A DNA stretch of 64,000 nt from Platerodrilus igneus (lineage: Eukaryota > Arthropoda > Insecta > Coleoptera > Lycidae), in assembly GCA_036346225.1 (NCBI GenBank), contig JARFIW010000170.1:6262501-6326500 (forward strand). Direction: 5' to 3'. Shown in pieces: positions 1 through 12,524 of this stretch (its first letter is position 1; every line of letters begins with the position of its first letter). Position numbers and translations under genes: made by a program. The notes beneath the pieces are model-generated. The model was not told the DNA's origin. It ran no database searches and worked only from the letters and a program-made list of their open reading frames with translations.

Positions 1-840
1 AATTTTTAAAATTTCGCAATCTACGTTCCCTTTCGACAGTCCGGCACAGCGATTCTACAAAATTTGCACACGTCCAAGTTGAAAATCTAAGAATTTTTCA
101 CACGCATCGCAACGCGTCTGCGAACAACTAATTAATTTTATATAGAAATTGTTGTTTCCACCTCTCATATCTGCATCTTATTTGAACCAAGCGTAAAGCT
201 AGTGACGCTTCTCAAATCCGACCTTTTATTATCTGTGTCTCTGTTTTACCTGTTTTATCCGTCTCTTTCTACCCTGGTCTGAGTGGTACAAATCGATATT
301 CTTTACTATCGGTTATTTGAATCCACGTGTATTCCTATTTGAGTTAAATAACCCCTCAACTAGCCTTTCTCGTTAATATAAGCTACGGTTTATCCGACCG
401 TTTGCAATATACGCAGAATTTTCATGTTTATCCAAACAAATTAAACAGAACGTGATATTTAAAAATACGCAAGTGTTCAATCGTAATACTTCTACGATTT
501 GGATATTCCACGTATTTTAACCCTCTTGATAGATTTGTATGCTAGCAACGCGTCTCATATTTGGTATTATTGGGTTTTAAAAGCTTTTATGCATATTATA
601 CCTTAATAATCGTTCAATTAACTCCAATTAAAATAATAATGAATGGCATTGACTTCTACCCTTTAATTTTCAGCGAATACTAATTAAATATTAGTTATTA
701 CTTGTACACTTTGTTTAATACCCGTTACTTAAAAATTGAATTAATTAATATAAATTTCGCACGTAATTTCTATTTGTTTCTTTATACAAGGTGATTAAAA
801 TTGTTTGTTAATTAATTTTCTACCCTGGTCTAAATTTGAG

Positions 841-843
<3 letters not shown>
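1..843 (-). mobile_element. Partial LTR-like unit, copy a
   Basis: This stretch matches 18730-19560 over most of its length in the same orientation, for example the shared words ggcacagcgattct, cacacgtccaagttga and gcacgtaatttctatttg. The reverse complement of 21587-22300 is also related. Like those copies it abuts a (TA)n tract with the sequence taccctggtctaaatttgag. In the better preserved copies this side is the 5' end of an LTR-like unit transcribed away from the (TA)n, so this copy reads on the minus strand and is cut by the window start. No coding sequence is seen. Confidence 0.7.

Positions 844-885
<42 letters not shown>
844..885. repeat. (TA)n microsatellite bounding copy a
   Basis: About 21 TA units, uninterrupted. 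The same kind of tract borders every other copy of this repeat in the window, so it probably is the insertion target or a duplicated boundary rather than an independent microsatellite. Confidence 0.9.
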
Positions 886-887
<2 letters not shown>

Positions 888-1969
888 TAATTAAAACAAG
901 ATAAAATAAATTTTTGAAAAATTATTACCCACTTATTTTTGGACTAAAATGTTAGTTTAACAAAAACTGATTTTTTTCTTAAATATTTAAAGGTCTGTAA
1001 CTCGTCAACGTTTCAATAAAAAAGCTCTACGACGTCTCATTTTAAAGATAATTAAATAATCTTCAAGAAAAATACATAACATTACTACCTTCAACCAATC
1101 AGAAAAAGTTATTTTCCAAAATACACTCAAAAATGACATTTTTCGTGTTTTTTGCTCTTAACTTCAAGCTATCTTTACCAAAATGGATTCATGCATACAT
1201 CAACATGTTCAAAATTTTATTCTCTTCTACTTTCATTATACATACTATATGTGTACGACCTATACGTTCAGAGTTAATACTGATTTTTACATGCAAAACA
1301 TCCACTATCAACACAAAAAATATTGTCTTTTAATTAATAACTCGGCGACTTTGCGCCGTACAGAAATGAGTAAAAAAAGAAATTCTTCGGAATTAAGATT
1401 TACAATAACTTTTATTTAAAACATTTTTCGATTCGAAAGTCCATTTTCCAGATATTAGTGAAAAATGCGCGACACGCGTACGCGTTTTCGTTGCGTCGCA
1501 AAACTACCGATGTTTAAAAAATAATATCTCTGCTCCATTTGGTCGTACAGACTTGAATAAAAACAAAATTGTGCGGAATTTTGTAAGCTACAATCTTGAT
1601 ATTAACATAAATTTCCGTAAAGTTGATATTTTCCGAGTTATATGCGAAAAACTATTTTTTGGACCTTTTTGACCCTTTCCTGCCCGCAACGTAGCGTCTA
1701 GACATTGGGACTTTTAATATGTTAAATAGTACCCTAAAACAAGCCTGTTTACAATGTTTCAGCCCAGTCAGTACTATTTCCTCCAAATTTTGTCATTTTA
1801 CTGGGCTATATATCTAATATCAATTTGGTATTCAAGCTTAAAAAAGGCTGTTATCTAAAATTGATAAAAAGTCATGATTCGCGTTGTTTCTCTTTCCTTT
1901 GTGTTTTAGAAACGAATACACTATTATTCTTGAGTAACATTTTCCAAAAAATTTCAAAAGGGCATCGTC
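886..1969. other. No gene recognised
   Basis: AT-rich sequence. Only short uninformative reading frames (66 and 78 codons, overlapping) occur, with no recognisable motif. I see no repeat shared with the rest of the window. Confidence 0.5.
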
Positions 1970-2490
1970 ATCATTAGGTCTTTAGTCCTGGACCTGGTTA
2001 GCAGCGTACTTCCGTTGCTTCCTATTCTGAGCTAACCTATACGTTTCCCAAAGAAGATCAAGAAAAATACAAAACAAACCACAACAAACATACAGGGAGT
2101 AATTACCTTTATCCTGTCTGCTTCTCCTACTGTCCGTCCCTATTTCATACCCACATATATGGCGTTCAACAATTCTTTCCTTGTATTCATATTTGTTGTC
2201 TTCGAACATACCCGCTGCTCTTTCTTAATAGATGCAGCTCGGTTCCACTTCTGTTGGTTTCTAAATACATCCCCTATTTCACCGGTATTCTTATTATGTG
2301 AAGGGGTTAAGCAATCGGCAGCTACCAAGATCTCTCATCACTTATCCGTTTGCTGAATTAATAGTTTTCCAGTAAATCCTTTCGCACAATCAACGTTAGT
2401 TGAGAATATTGCAAAACTAATACCTGTAGTGGTTTATAATAATCATTAAGTTTAAGTGAAATTATTTTATTCGTCATTAGGTTGTAACGT
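1970..2490. repeat. Dispersed repeat X, copy 1
   Basis: The segment shares ordered similarity with 4490-4830: an opening like tggacctggtt, then tattctgagctaacct, then catcccctatttcaccg, gtgaaggggtt, taccaagatc, cctttcgcacaatcaacgttagttga, and a closing gtcattaggtt. It begins and ends near the word cattaggt(t/c), as copy 2 does. Short reading frames on the minus strand (1982-2328) are not kept in copy 2, so it is probably non-coding. I cannot assign it to a known family. Confidence 0.7.
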
Positions 2491-3959
2491 ATTTTTTTTC
2501 CTAGTTACACTTCGTTCTTTAATATAAAATAAAACAGCAATAATATAAAATATATAATTTATAAATTTCCGTTCAGTAAAAATAAATACATAAAATTAAT
2601 AATAGCATATAGACGCCTTTACTTTTGTGGTCTAAGATTCGTTACTAAGCTCCGTCGAGTTGTCAACTTGATCACTTGGCTATCAACGTTTGAAGAGACA
2701 AGCTGCGATAAGCGGCATAGTAAAGTCAAGATGGTCGTGTCTAAACACGAGGCCTGTAACACGGTCCGAAAAAGAATTGATTGAATCTTCGTCTAAGGAG
2801 ATGGAAGCTCCCCCTTAATCATTAATACAGTTGGTATAAAATTATTTAAATAAATTTTATTAACATTTTCTCCATAGTGCAATATCAGATATGACAATAT
2901 TTTATACAATATGATATATGTTAATATCATGTTATGCAGTTTCATATAATTCAACATCATAAACAAGTAATATCGAATAAGCAAATATTGGAACTAGAAA
3001 ATTTGTTGGAGTACTAAATTTAATATGATGTAAAATCAAACAGAAGTTAGTTTCGTTTAATAATGGTTGTATTCAGAAGAGTTTTTGCAATTCCAGTAAT
3101 AATTTCGAAAGTATTCACGTGGTTTCTATTTGTGCGTCGCAGAAAACCGATGGTTATGGAATTTCCGACAGCTGAGGTTATAGTCCAATTTCTTTCGTTC
3201 ACAGCAGTATTTCTACACGTGAGTGTTTCTTAGAATTTAATCACTTTGAATATTAATTAAGTTGCAATAAGAAAATATTACATTGAACTTTGGTAACGTA
3301 AAAATCGTTTAAGGAAAGAAAGAATTAAATAACAAATTTATTGTTTGTCAGAATGTTTGCACATGCAGATATAGTTTACTAAGCTAAAAGGTTGTGAGTG
3401 ACATATTATGTCAGATATAAACAACATAGATTCAGTTGTCCTATTTAGACCTCACATGTCATCTTACGTTAATTTAAAAATATGTTTAAATATTTTGAGG
3501 TCATGAATTTTGATTTTTAGTTAACATGTGGAATTCGTCTAATAACTGTTAAGTAAAAGTAACTTTAGGTTGATACATGCTAGTTTATCAGCACTTAAGT
3601 AATTAAATTTCATTGTTAAGGTCGAAGTAGTACTACTATGGCTTAGAGAATATGTAATATGAATAATTAAGAAAACTCAAATCCTTACATTTAAATTATT
3701 AAGAAAGATCCATTCAGAGATCTTTATATTATTGAATACAAATCTTTATTAGTATATTTCTGTTCCATAAAAATTATTAATTGAAAATATTATAGTAATA
3801 CGAATTGAAAATATTATAGTAAAACGAATCCAGACATTTATTCAAATAGAATCTGTTTTTTTTGCATGACTTTTTATTATTTAAAATTCAAGTAAAAATT
3901 ACAAGTCATCCCTGATCAGAAATTGTGTGTAATGAAAACAAATACCCTGGGTGTGTACT
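2491..3959. other. No gene recognised
   Basis: AT-rich DNA without an ORF that resembles a known family. Around 3790-3830 there is a short direct duplication of a segment containing gaaaatattatagta. Nothing else is evident. Confidence 0.5.
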
Positions 3960-4470
3960 TTTGAAACCTAAATTCTATTATTTTATTTTTGGCAAATATT
4001 TTTGAGGACACAAATGGTGTCCATGTTGTACATTTGTTTGTTCACAGGTCAAGCCGAGACATCTGTATGACATATGGTGTTTGAGGTTTTGGTGTGTTTA
4101 AAAGAGTGAAATTCAGGTTTTATGGCTATGTTAGTGGTGTTGATATAAGGTTTCCGCATTCTCCTATTACAAGCACAGTTAAATTTTGTTGGTTGTTGTA
4201 TTGAGAAATACGGTGGCGCTCATTATTTATATTTTTGGTCTTTTGACAACCCATGACCCAAGTTCATGATCTACCCAGAGCTAACACTCGACTAGCCGTT
4301 TATGTCTAAAGAGTTTTTCTTTTTCTCAAGCCATTTTCCATCCAACTTTACCTTGGGCTTTCATTGATAATAAGAAATTCTCGACCTTGTGATATCAGGT
4401 TAAGGTTTAGGAAATATAAAGGTGTAATTTATTAGCTGATATTCACGAGGATAAATAAATTTAATAAAAA
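3960..4470 (+). repeat. Dispersed LTR-like repeat Y, copy 1
   Basis: Ordered similarity is visible to 39283-39560 (shared word ggacacaaatggtgt) and to 56455-56890 (shared tttttctcaa, ttacc(t/c)tgggctt and a ggtggcg core at 4212-4218). The ggtggcg(c/t)tc core resembles the start of a retroelement primer binding site directly after an LTR. The segment could therefore be an LTR end plus leader of an unidentified LTR element. No coding region is seen. Boundaries are approximate. Confidence 0.5.
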
Positions 4471-4489
4471 CAAGTTAAATTTTTATTAC

Positions 4490-4930
4490 AAGGTTTACCG
4501 TCTTGGAACTGGTTGGAAGTAAACCTCCATTGATTTCTATTTTAGGCTAGCCATCGCATTTCCCTGAAATTCTCAAAGCCTAGAAACAGCTCAGTTCCCT
4601 TTATATTATTTTCTAAATCTATACCCTATTTCATCGATATTCAGTAGTATGTGAAGGGGGTTCAGTAACCTGTGACTACCAAGATCCACCGGCCCTTAGA
4701 CATTTCCCGAATTATTAGCCAATAAATTCTTTCGCACAATTAACATTAGTTGAAAATATTAAAAAACCAACACTTGTTGCTCATAACAATCGGCAAGTTC
4801 AAGTACAATTTTATTTGTCATTAGGTTTTCCGTCTTGGAACTGGTTGTACGCGTACCTCCATTGATTTCTATTCTGAGCTAGCCTACACATTTTCCTGAA
4901 AATCCCACAGCCTACATCTTACAGTATCTG
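4490..4930. repeat. Dispersed repeat X, copies 2 and 3 in tandem
   Basis: Copy 2 (about 4490-4830) aligns to 1970-2490. Copy 3 (about 4825-4930) restarts with the same opening, seen as ccgtcttggaactggtt, cctccattgatttctatt and gctagcc, then stops. The joint lies at the cattaggtt word that ends copy 1. This is a direct partial tandem duplication of the repeat. Confidence 0.7.
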
Positions 4931-6976
4931 TGTGCAATAGTGTAACCTAGGTCTGCCTCTACCTCTCTTTTTCCTATCTCTGCTTCTAATGTATTACGCA
5001 CTATTCCTTCGTGCCTTAGTATGTGATACGTTTTTCCACTTTCAAACAATGTGCGTCATTGCTTCAACCAATGAGAACGGCGATAGAGTGGAAAGATTTT
5101 TACTAGTTCGTGTGAACGAACGCAATGATCGTGGCAGATTATCTTGGGATTTTTACTGAACAGCAGTAGTGGCAGTTAGTGTACGTAAAATGCAGTGAAG
5201 TTCCCTTTGAATTTCTTTTCTGTTTCCTTCTATCTGAATATCTTTTGTGTTCCTAAATGTTGTAAGTATCGGCAACACTTCACTACAAATTCGCAGAAAA
5301 AGATCAATGAATCGAAGAGTACCATGACGTACAATCAGAGGTGCAATATTTGAAATATGGAAATGCAGTATGTAGTTTTACCTTAAATATCTATATTAAT
5401 CAAGCCAAACAATTACCTTGATGTATATTTTTATCTTTCATTCTTGTTTGAAAAACTAAAGTACGTTTATCTGTAACTGTCATTTACCACTAATAATACC
5501 AAGAACCTACCAAAATACGATAGAATTCAGAGTACGTCTCTACCCACCTGGAATGTTCTTGTATTAACAGTCACTTTTATGTATGTATGGCAACGGTTTC
5601 AGCATATACGCGTTATTTAAAAGCAGCTACTGAAGCTCAAATTTCATGTAATTCACAATATTCTAAAAACAACTTTATCAAACTACCGCAAAGCTCTGCA
5701 ACTCATCAGTTACGCATCTTCTTGAAGGTACAATTATTAATGAAGGATAACAAACTCCAACCGTCAGCAATGTCCACTTCACTTCCGTCATAAAAATTTA
5801 ATTACAATTTTGCACAATAGCAAGAGGGATTTAGCTGATTAGCCTAGCTGCCATAATATATGTCTACCGAATATAATTTTGCTTCAAAAATCTGCTTTAA
5901 AAAATTCGAGTATTAAATAAACACGAATAAAGCATTTGAATAAGCAACCACAACAAAGGACAAATTCGTGTTCGTTAATCATCTCCCTCATGCCGTTATC
6001 TTTGCTCATAATATACCCAAGCTTTATACTCCTCTGCATTCCTTTACAAGAAAAAAGAAAGTTATCAATTAATTTAATTAATTTAAACGAAGTAAATTCT
6101 TCAAGATTATTTCCTTGTCTCTTTTATTTCCATTTCGGCATTATTACATATTTTCTGAAAATTTATCTTCAACTTGATATTTTATGAAATACGCTGAAGT
6201 GAGTACTGATTAAATTTAATTATTATAAGATTCCTTCTACATTAGGGCTAATTTCTTTGAAGTTGACGTATTTCAATCTCGTTAAGCTACGTTGAAATTG
6301 GGCAAATTCAAAATAATGGATTGCTTTTTCTTAATATAGAAATCCTTTTGCAATTTATATTACTCTAGATAAGTGATAAATAAGAACACTGTGGCACAAT
6401 TTAATTTAAATTTAATAAAAACCTTTAAACCAATCAATACGATTTTTACCACTAAAGTAACCATCTTCGGTATCAACTCAATTGTAATAAAAAGGTTGTC
6501 GAGAAACCTTTCTAAAATTATTTTTTATCGAGCAGGCTGAAGTGACTTATTCCAACACACAATCAACGTATGTTATTGTGAACGGCTGGAAACATTCCCT
6601 TCAGCACACGAACTGACAATATCCACCGTAAGTTCTACTCTTTCTCAAACCACTTAGACAGAACTGACTCAAACTGTGTTATTTCTAGTTGTTAGACCTG
6701 TAGAGAATTCCCAAATTGAAGCTATGGGCCATTGGTGTTCGATTGATCCAAAAATATTCCAGAAAAACATTATTACCATTTTCAACAAGTTGAAAATGCA
6801 AGGCATTGTCGCAACGAACTTCCAAATGTAGACTTACTTTAAAACAATTTAAAGAAATTAAAATTATTATGTTGTAATAATTATAAGTATTCAGATAAAA
6901 TACAAAAATTTATAAACAACAAAAGAGACATTTTAATATATTTTATTTTATTGAATAAATATTTTAAAAGCTATAT
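4931..6976. other. No gene recognised
   Basis: Contains only two short frames, 5587-5793 (68 codons) and 5936-6187 (83 codons). Neither has a recognisable domain. Both lack codon or composition contrast with the surrounding AT-rich sequence, so I do not call them genes. Confidence 0.5.
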
Positions 6977-6977
6977 A

Positions 6978-7008
<31 letters not shown>

Positions 7009-7030
7009 GTTTGTGTGTGTGTGTGTGTGT
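6977..7030. repeat. TG / ATGT microsatellite
   Basis: A compound run of (TG)n, (TATG)n and (TG)n. Confidence 0.9.
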
Positions 7031-7045
7031 AAATAAGGGGGCATC

Positions 7046-7310
7046 ATATTTCGATTCAGTTTTTTCAGAGGATTCTAAATATGTATCGCACATTAATTTT
7101 GGACCTATTTGAAATTTTTGATAAAAATTAATTCCCCGGGGGGGTCGGGTATCCGTGGTCAGATTTTGTGGGGGGTACCATATTTCGACTCAGCTATGTT
7201 AGGGGAGTCCAAATATGTATCGCACATTAATTTTGGACCTATTTGAAATTTTAATTTTCCCGACGGAATATCGCGGGGGGGCACGGCGTCCCCGTGGCCC
7301 GATTTCAACT
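7046..7310 (+). repeat. Two tandem ~130 bp units
   Basis: Each unit contains the ordered words catatttcga(t/c)tcag, aaatatgtatcgcacattaa and ttttggacctatttgaaatt. The first unit starts near 7046 and the second near 7178. Each ends in a G-rich run (gggggg) followed by cgg/ccgtgg. A third degenerate version of the middle word (gatgtatcacacattgatgt) follows at 7353. The segment just downstream holds a 16 bp near-palindrome, gaacgaacgaagttcgtt, at 7423-7440. Confidence 0.75.
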
Positions 7311-8567
7311 GACATCAAAACTTAAGCTCAGGACACCGAGCTGAATCGATTGATGTATCACACATTGATGTCCGACCATTAGAAAGGCCTCGGACGGACA
7401 GACGGACGACATATCGATTTCATAAACGAACGAAGTTCGTTGAAAATTTGATATTTTTTAGTTTAACAGGGTGGCTGGTTGTAAAAATGTGATTGACGAT
7501 TTAAGATAATTCACATTTATTAGAACTGTCAGCTTCCGGATTTTATGAAATCCTGTAACAATTTTTTTCAGTTAACAATTATTCTTTTTAGAGTGTAACA
7601 GTTCTGTATAAAGGAAAGCAAAAAATGAAAAAATTCGCTTAAAATTATTTTTTCGTAAATCTAAATAAGTTTTCTTGTTCATAATAAATTTTTAGTCACA
7701 TGTAGAAAACAATAAACGATTCGTTATTTCCTTTTTAATTCGATCGCAATAATAAAATTAAAATACTTCGGGTGTTTGAAACCTTGCGAACACCAAGGTG
7801 ATTGTTTTAAATAGCATTTTTATTATTAGAAATTTAAAATAAATACGTTATTGTTCACAATTATGTGTCTAAGTTGTTCGTAAACACGGCGCGTGACGTT
7901 AAGCATCTGTTTTGATTAGCATAAAATTTTGAGTAGATATGATTTTCCAGGTCGAATTGTCCTCATGAATTGTTTCAATAATTTGATCACTCCATCTTAT
8001 ACTTCGAGTAAATCAGAATGGAGGTCGTTTATGTGCAAAACCCTTAGGGTAGTAATACCACCTATCATTTAAGACAAATCAATCTGAAGTCATTTGTTTT
8101 ATCACTTGAAAGTTGACAGCAGATGAAGATATGTGTAGTTCCATTAGATCTATAGCTAAGGGTAAATCATTTTGCTGAATTCTTAACCGAATTTGTACCA
8201 GAAAACCGGTTCTACTAAACAACCCTCCTTCAAACATGAAAGGTCAGACCAATAGTCATAAAAACCTCATCATTTCAGTCCAAGAGATCTGCTTCAATAG
8301 AAACCCTAATAGCATTTAAAATTTTTCATAATTTCAGATATTTTCTGAAAGAAAATCACTTAAGGAAAAGCTCCTTCAATTTTTGTATAAAACTGGAGCT
8401 CTCGCTTACGAATATACAAATCAAATTGTTTTATTAATAACAAAATAAGATTTGTATGAAGATCGCTTAAAGTTCCAGTTTTTATAAATAAAATTTTTTA
8501 TTCAGATACGTAAATGGCTGTCCGATCTGACACTCCATAATTAAACATTACAAATGTGTAAAAAATT
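7311..8567. other. No gene recognised
   Basis: AT-rich sequence with frequent stops in all frames. Apart from the near-palindrome around 7423-7440, nothing stands out. Confidence 0.5.
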
Positions 8568-8830
8568 TTTTATAAATACTAAAGCTGTAAAATTGGGTTT
8601 GAGGGGGTGCAACTAGATTAGGAGCAGGTCCTATATTAAAATTGATAGTAGATTTAAATTCCCCATAAAAAGTTAGATCGGTCATATGTTTTACATCTTA
8701 GAAAAATGTTTATAAATAAACGCTAGATCAGTCTGGTGATTTAGAGCATAGAAAATCTTTATAAAAACAAAAGCTGTAAAGTTGGATTCATTAGATACAA
8801 CTCAGTTAAAAGCAGATCCTGTATGACTAT
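8568..8830 (+). repeat. Degenerate direct repeat, ~190 bp apart
   Basis: The words ttataaata(c)taaagctgtaaa, ttggg/ttgga, gcaactagatt/acaactcagtt and agcaggtcctata/agcagatcctgta appear in the same order at 8568-8640 and 8757-8825. Between them taaataaacgctagatcagt echoes aagttagatcggtcat. The unit has no recognisable coding potential. Confidence 0.55.
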
Positions 8831-9126
8831 TGATGGGTAGCACAATCTACACTTGAATAGACAATTTTGTAAAACATCAGAGTACCTAGCATGGTCTGGT
8901 AGAGTCACCAAATACGTGGATAATAGTATTTTATGGGAAAGTCGTACGGAAAATTTTTCCAAAATGAAAATTACGGCTCACGGCTTTTTAAATTTTTTTT
9001 TTAATAAACTCTATTTCTTATTAGTCTGTTACCTAAAAACTAAAACAGACCTGTCCCGTTCCGTGACAACTCGTTAAAAGTTAAAATGAAAATTTATTAT
9101 CATTGAGGTGTTCAAAATCACCCTGG

Positions 9127-9290
9127 TTTGTGTGTGTGTGTGTGTATGCGTATGCATATGCATATGCGTGTGCGTATGCGTGTGCGTATGCGTATGCGTG
9201 CGTGCATGAGTGCGTGTATGTGTCTGTTTGTGTGTGTTTGTGTGCGTGTATATTGTGTGTGTGTGTGTGAACGCGCGCGGAGTAGTACGG
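9127..9290. repeat. TG / ATGCGT / ATGCAT compound microsatellite
   Basis: Alternating purine-pyrimidine sequence over about 160 bp, with (TG)n, (TATGCG)n, (CATATG)n and GTGCGTATG units. Read on the opposite strand it produces long His/Thr/Arg/Tyr-rich frames (9081-9506, minus), which are artefacts of the repeat. Confidence 0.9.
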
Positions 9291-9639
9291 AATTGTGTGT
9301 ATGTTTTTGTCTGTATGTAGTGGCGTCATAGAACTGCTTCCCTCTCCAATTCCCGACCGTCGGCAGCCGGAAATTAAAAACCAAAAAGTCTGCATTCCTG
9401 CACGTGTCCTGGCTATCGGCAGCGGGTAACCAAAGGAAGAAGGGGTGTCACGTACAGTCCAATGTGTGGTGGTGTCATCAGTGATATTGCCAGGATGTTT
9501 TCCCAAAACGTTACATTAAGATTAGTTGCAATGTGTTAGTTTCAAAAAGGCCTAATCTATTAGCTGACAACTTTAATTAAATACTACACTTATTCCACGT
9601 AGAAGTTCATCAATCTGAGTCAGACTTGTTGTGTATGCA
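9291..9639. other. No gene recognised; probable 3' flank of the R1-type LINE
   Basis: The segment 9345-9400 (ccaattcccgaccg followed by gaaattaaaaa) resembles 41048-41085. No coding feature is seen. Confidence 0.4.
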
Positions 9640-9837
9640 CATGCAAGTAGTGTCACTGCACATATTCATTTAAATTAAGTTGAATTGTTTTTTTATTATA
9701 TGATTTAGTTCCTGATGCCTCAGCGACCCAGCCCCTGGAAAGTCGACAGTGGGCGGGTCTCTGGTAGTTCCAGGAACGCCCTTGTATTGTTATTGTAGTC
9801 TCTTTCGTTGTAATTTTTGTTAGGTTACGTGTAATCA

Positions 9838-9840
<3 letters not shown>

Positions 9841-9868
<28 letters not shown>
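9841..9868. repeat. (GT)n microsatellite in the LINE 3' region
   Basis: About 14 uninterrupted GT units. Confidence 0.9.
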
Positions 9869-9870
<2 letters not shown>

Positions 9871-9945
9871 TTTGTGTGTATTAGTTTCGTTTTGTTTTGG
9901 TGTTTGTTGTTTATTTGTTTGATTGTTTGTTTGCGAGTTAGTTAG

Positions 9946-11572
9946 TTAGGATCTTTGTCTTTCGTGTAGTTTTTTTGTTATATATTGTGTGACTTGATGT
10001 AGATGCGAGAAGAGATCGCCCCAAAGTATGTCTGTCATAGTTTGCCCGTTGTTAAGTGCATCTTGTATTAGTTTCCTTGTGTTATGTGTGTTGTCGTGTG
10101 GGTCCCAGAGATACATGCAATTCAGCAGTAGATGCTCTGTGTCAGTTAATTGAAATCTGTGCTTGTATATTGGATATGGTCCATGCCCAGTCATGAAATG
10201 TATAAACACCCAGCTGGGTTGTAAGTAAGGTGTCTTCAGTTTTGCGTGCTGTCTGGAATTAGTATGTAAGTATGTTGCCAGTTCGTGCTATTGTCCCAGC
10301 TGTGTTGCAATTGGACAAAAAAGGCTTTCTGTATATTACGTCCTGTGCGGAATGGCGCTTCCGTAATTGCTTTCACCTTGGCGTACTGCTCCTCCCGTAG
10401 GAAGTATAAGCAGCCCGTTGGTTTACTATTAGAGCTAGTGGCATTATTTCTAATGCTATGGCCAGTGCCTCTTGCGAGGTGGTGCGGTAGACCCCTGTCA
10501 ACCGCAGCATATGTCTTCTTTGCGCCGAGTGCACGCGTTGTGGGGGCTTCACTAGATTCACCCTGGAATGCCACGCGCTTGTCCCATGAGTTATTACTGA
10601 TGCCATCACGCTGTATACGTAGAGTTTGACTCCGTTGAGCGGGATTTTATACTCGTGTTGGCGCGTTGGCGATGCCTTGCTTCAAGCTTTTTGCCTTTGC
10701 GCACATCTATTGTAAGTGGTCTTCAAAGTTTTGTTTCTCGACCAGGATAACCCCTAGGTACTTAATTTAAGGCGATCCTTCAACCCTCTCGTGTCGTAAA
10801 CAAAATGTCCCAGAATAAAGCTCCGCAGACGGATCCCTGCGGGCAAACCTTGGTAACGGTTTTTGATATCGACTATGGTCCTTGTAGTGGAACGTATCTG
10901 TCATGGCAGTAATTTTGAATCATATTATGCAGTTGTATGGGGCAGTTGATTGATTCCAGCCTGTGAAACAAGGCCGACCATCAAAGGTTTTTAAATGCCC
11001 CTTGGATGTCATCATTACCGCTAGGACGTATTTACTGTCGGACCAATCCAAAGATTCAAAAATGCGGTCGACAGCGTCTTCAGTCGACTTCACTTCTCTA
11101 AATCCGTATTGGCAGTTGCTCATATCGTGTACATTTCTATGATCCACCATCCTGTTGCTAGTAATCTTTCATATATTTCCCTAAGACGTTCAGGAGGCCT
11201 ATCGGCTGATATGATCCTGGGGAGGACATATTTTTGTCATGTCCCTTTGGGATATATACCAGGTTTGCCCTTTTCCAAATGGTAGGAAATTTTGTTTGTA
11301 TGAAATATTCATTGTAGAATGCAGTTAACACATCGGAAATTTGGTCTGCCAACGTCTTTATTACATCAACATGGATGTTGTCACGGCCGGGTGCTTTTTT
11401 GTTTTCGCACCGTGCAATCGCCAGAAGCACCTCTCTCTCCGTTTTGGCGAATCATGCTGTTCCGTAGATCCGCTTGACCCTTCGAGTCTTCCTCGGGAAT
11501 GTCACCAGGTATCAGCTCATTTATTAGTACCTTTGTCGAATCGTTCCAGTTACAGGTGCTTCCGTCATCCAT
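9946..11572 (-). pseudogene. R1-type LINE ORF2: reverse transcriptase and C-terminal region, broken
   Basis: Several minus-strand frames together cover an R1-type RT. The frame at 11158-11430 has KAPGRDNIHVDVIKTL and a WKRANLVYIPKG block typical of RT motifs 1-2. The frame at 10920-11150 has CQYGFREVKSTEDAVDRI, the conserved segment before the first catalytic Asp of the palm. I do not see an intact YADD box. At 10373-10609 the segment HMLRLTGVYRTTSQEALAI matches the post-RT region of R1-clade proteins. At 9946-10209 FMTGHGPYPIYKHRF followed by a degenerate Cys/His region is the R1-type C-terminal end. At least four frame changes separate the parts, so no enzyme can be made. Confidence 0.8.
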
Positions 11573-11833
11573 CTGTAGGGTGGAGTAGATGGTTGGTGGT
11601 CTGATCTTATCTCTAAGTATCCGATATGGAACTCCCCATGCGTCACACCTCAGGTGTTTCGCAACAAATTTGTCTCCGGATTCTCGCTTGAATGTCTGTA
11701 GCTTCGTTTCGTATACAGTTTTTGTTTATCGATACCTGGCCAGGTGGTATCTCGTTTCTATTTCCGTAAGGGATTGCTAATATGATTTCCTGGCTTTTCT
11801 TGTTTGTTTTCTCAATGTCGAAAGCTCCTCGAA

Positions 11834-12524
11834 CTATGAGGTTGGCCTGGGCTCTCCATACTGGGTTGGTTGTGGCATCGACTGATTTATAGCTTGGTGT
11901 ATGGCGTTAGTGAGTTGCTTAGCGTATTTGTGGACAATACCTCGCTGTTGTATTATGGGTATTGAATGGAAATTTTCTTTGAGTTTTTTCGAGTTGGATT
12001 TTTTGATGTTGTATTTCCTGCCTGTCGTTGGTGTATTGTCTCTGGAAGGTGGGGTTTCGGATTGTCTGTTAAATTCGAAAATGATCAGATTGTGATCACT
12101 TATTGTTGCCCTGCTGTGGACCCTCCTGCCATTTGCCAACGTAATATTTATGTTGCTTTTCAGCCCGGCCCTGTTTTCGAAAGTTGGTGGGTTATTAGGT
12201 TGGTTAATAATTTCTAGCTGTTGTTGATGTAGAAGCTGTTCGATCTTTTCGCCCCTGTTCTCCGTGTCGTCGCAATGCCACAATGGGGATTTGGCGTTGA
12301 GATCGGCTGACAGGACGGTTGGTAGATGGTTGTGCGTACGAAAAATGGTCTCTGCGTCCTCTAGGTATGCGGCCGCTTCGTGTCTGTATTGAAAGTAGCT
12401 CGTCACCACTAATAAGTGGTTTCAAGGCGTTTCCTGTTACTTCGATGCACACGCAGTGTTCATTCTGGGTGTCATGTATACGAGTTACGGTGATATTCTT
12501 GTTAAGAAATATCACCGCTGCCAT
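11834..12524 (-). pseudogene. R1-type LINE ORF2: endonuclease domain, frameshifted
   Basis: Two overlapping minus-strand frames encode the APE-type endonuclease that nicks target DNA for target-primed reverse transcription. The upstream frame (12204-12524) starts within the domain at AAVIFLNKNITVTRIHD. The downstream frame (11834-12409) contains SADLNAKSPLWHCDD, the metal-binding GDFNA-type motif with Gly-Asp-Phe replaced by Ala-Asp-Leu. It then has PTFENRAGLKSNINITLA and ISDHNLIIFEF, which carries the catalytic SDH-type motif. The switch between frames near 12300-12400 is a frameshift. Motif style (PTFE, SDH) fits the R1 clade. The start of the domain, with the catalytic N and E residues, is not recognisable upstream. 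Confidence 0.8.

Noticed and set aside
6627..6700. gtaagt...tttctag as a short intron
   Set aside because: No open frame is joined by removing it, and flanking sequence shows no protein similarity.
9081..9506. 141-codon minus-strand frame rich in His/Thr/Tyr
   Set aside because: Its composition comes from the TG/ATGCGT microsatellite; the rest shows no domain.
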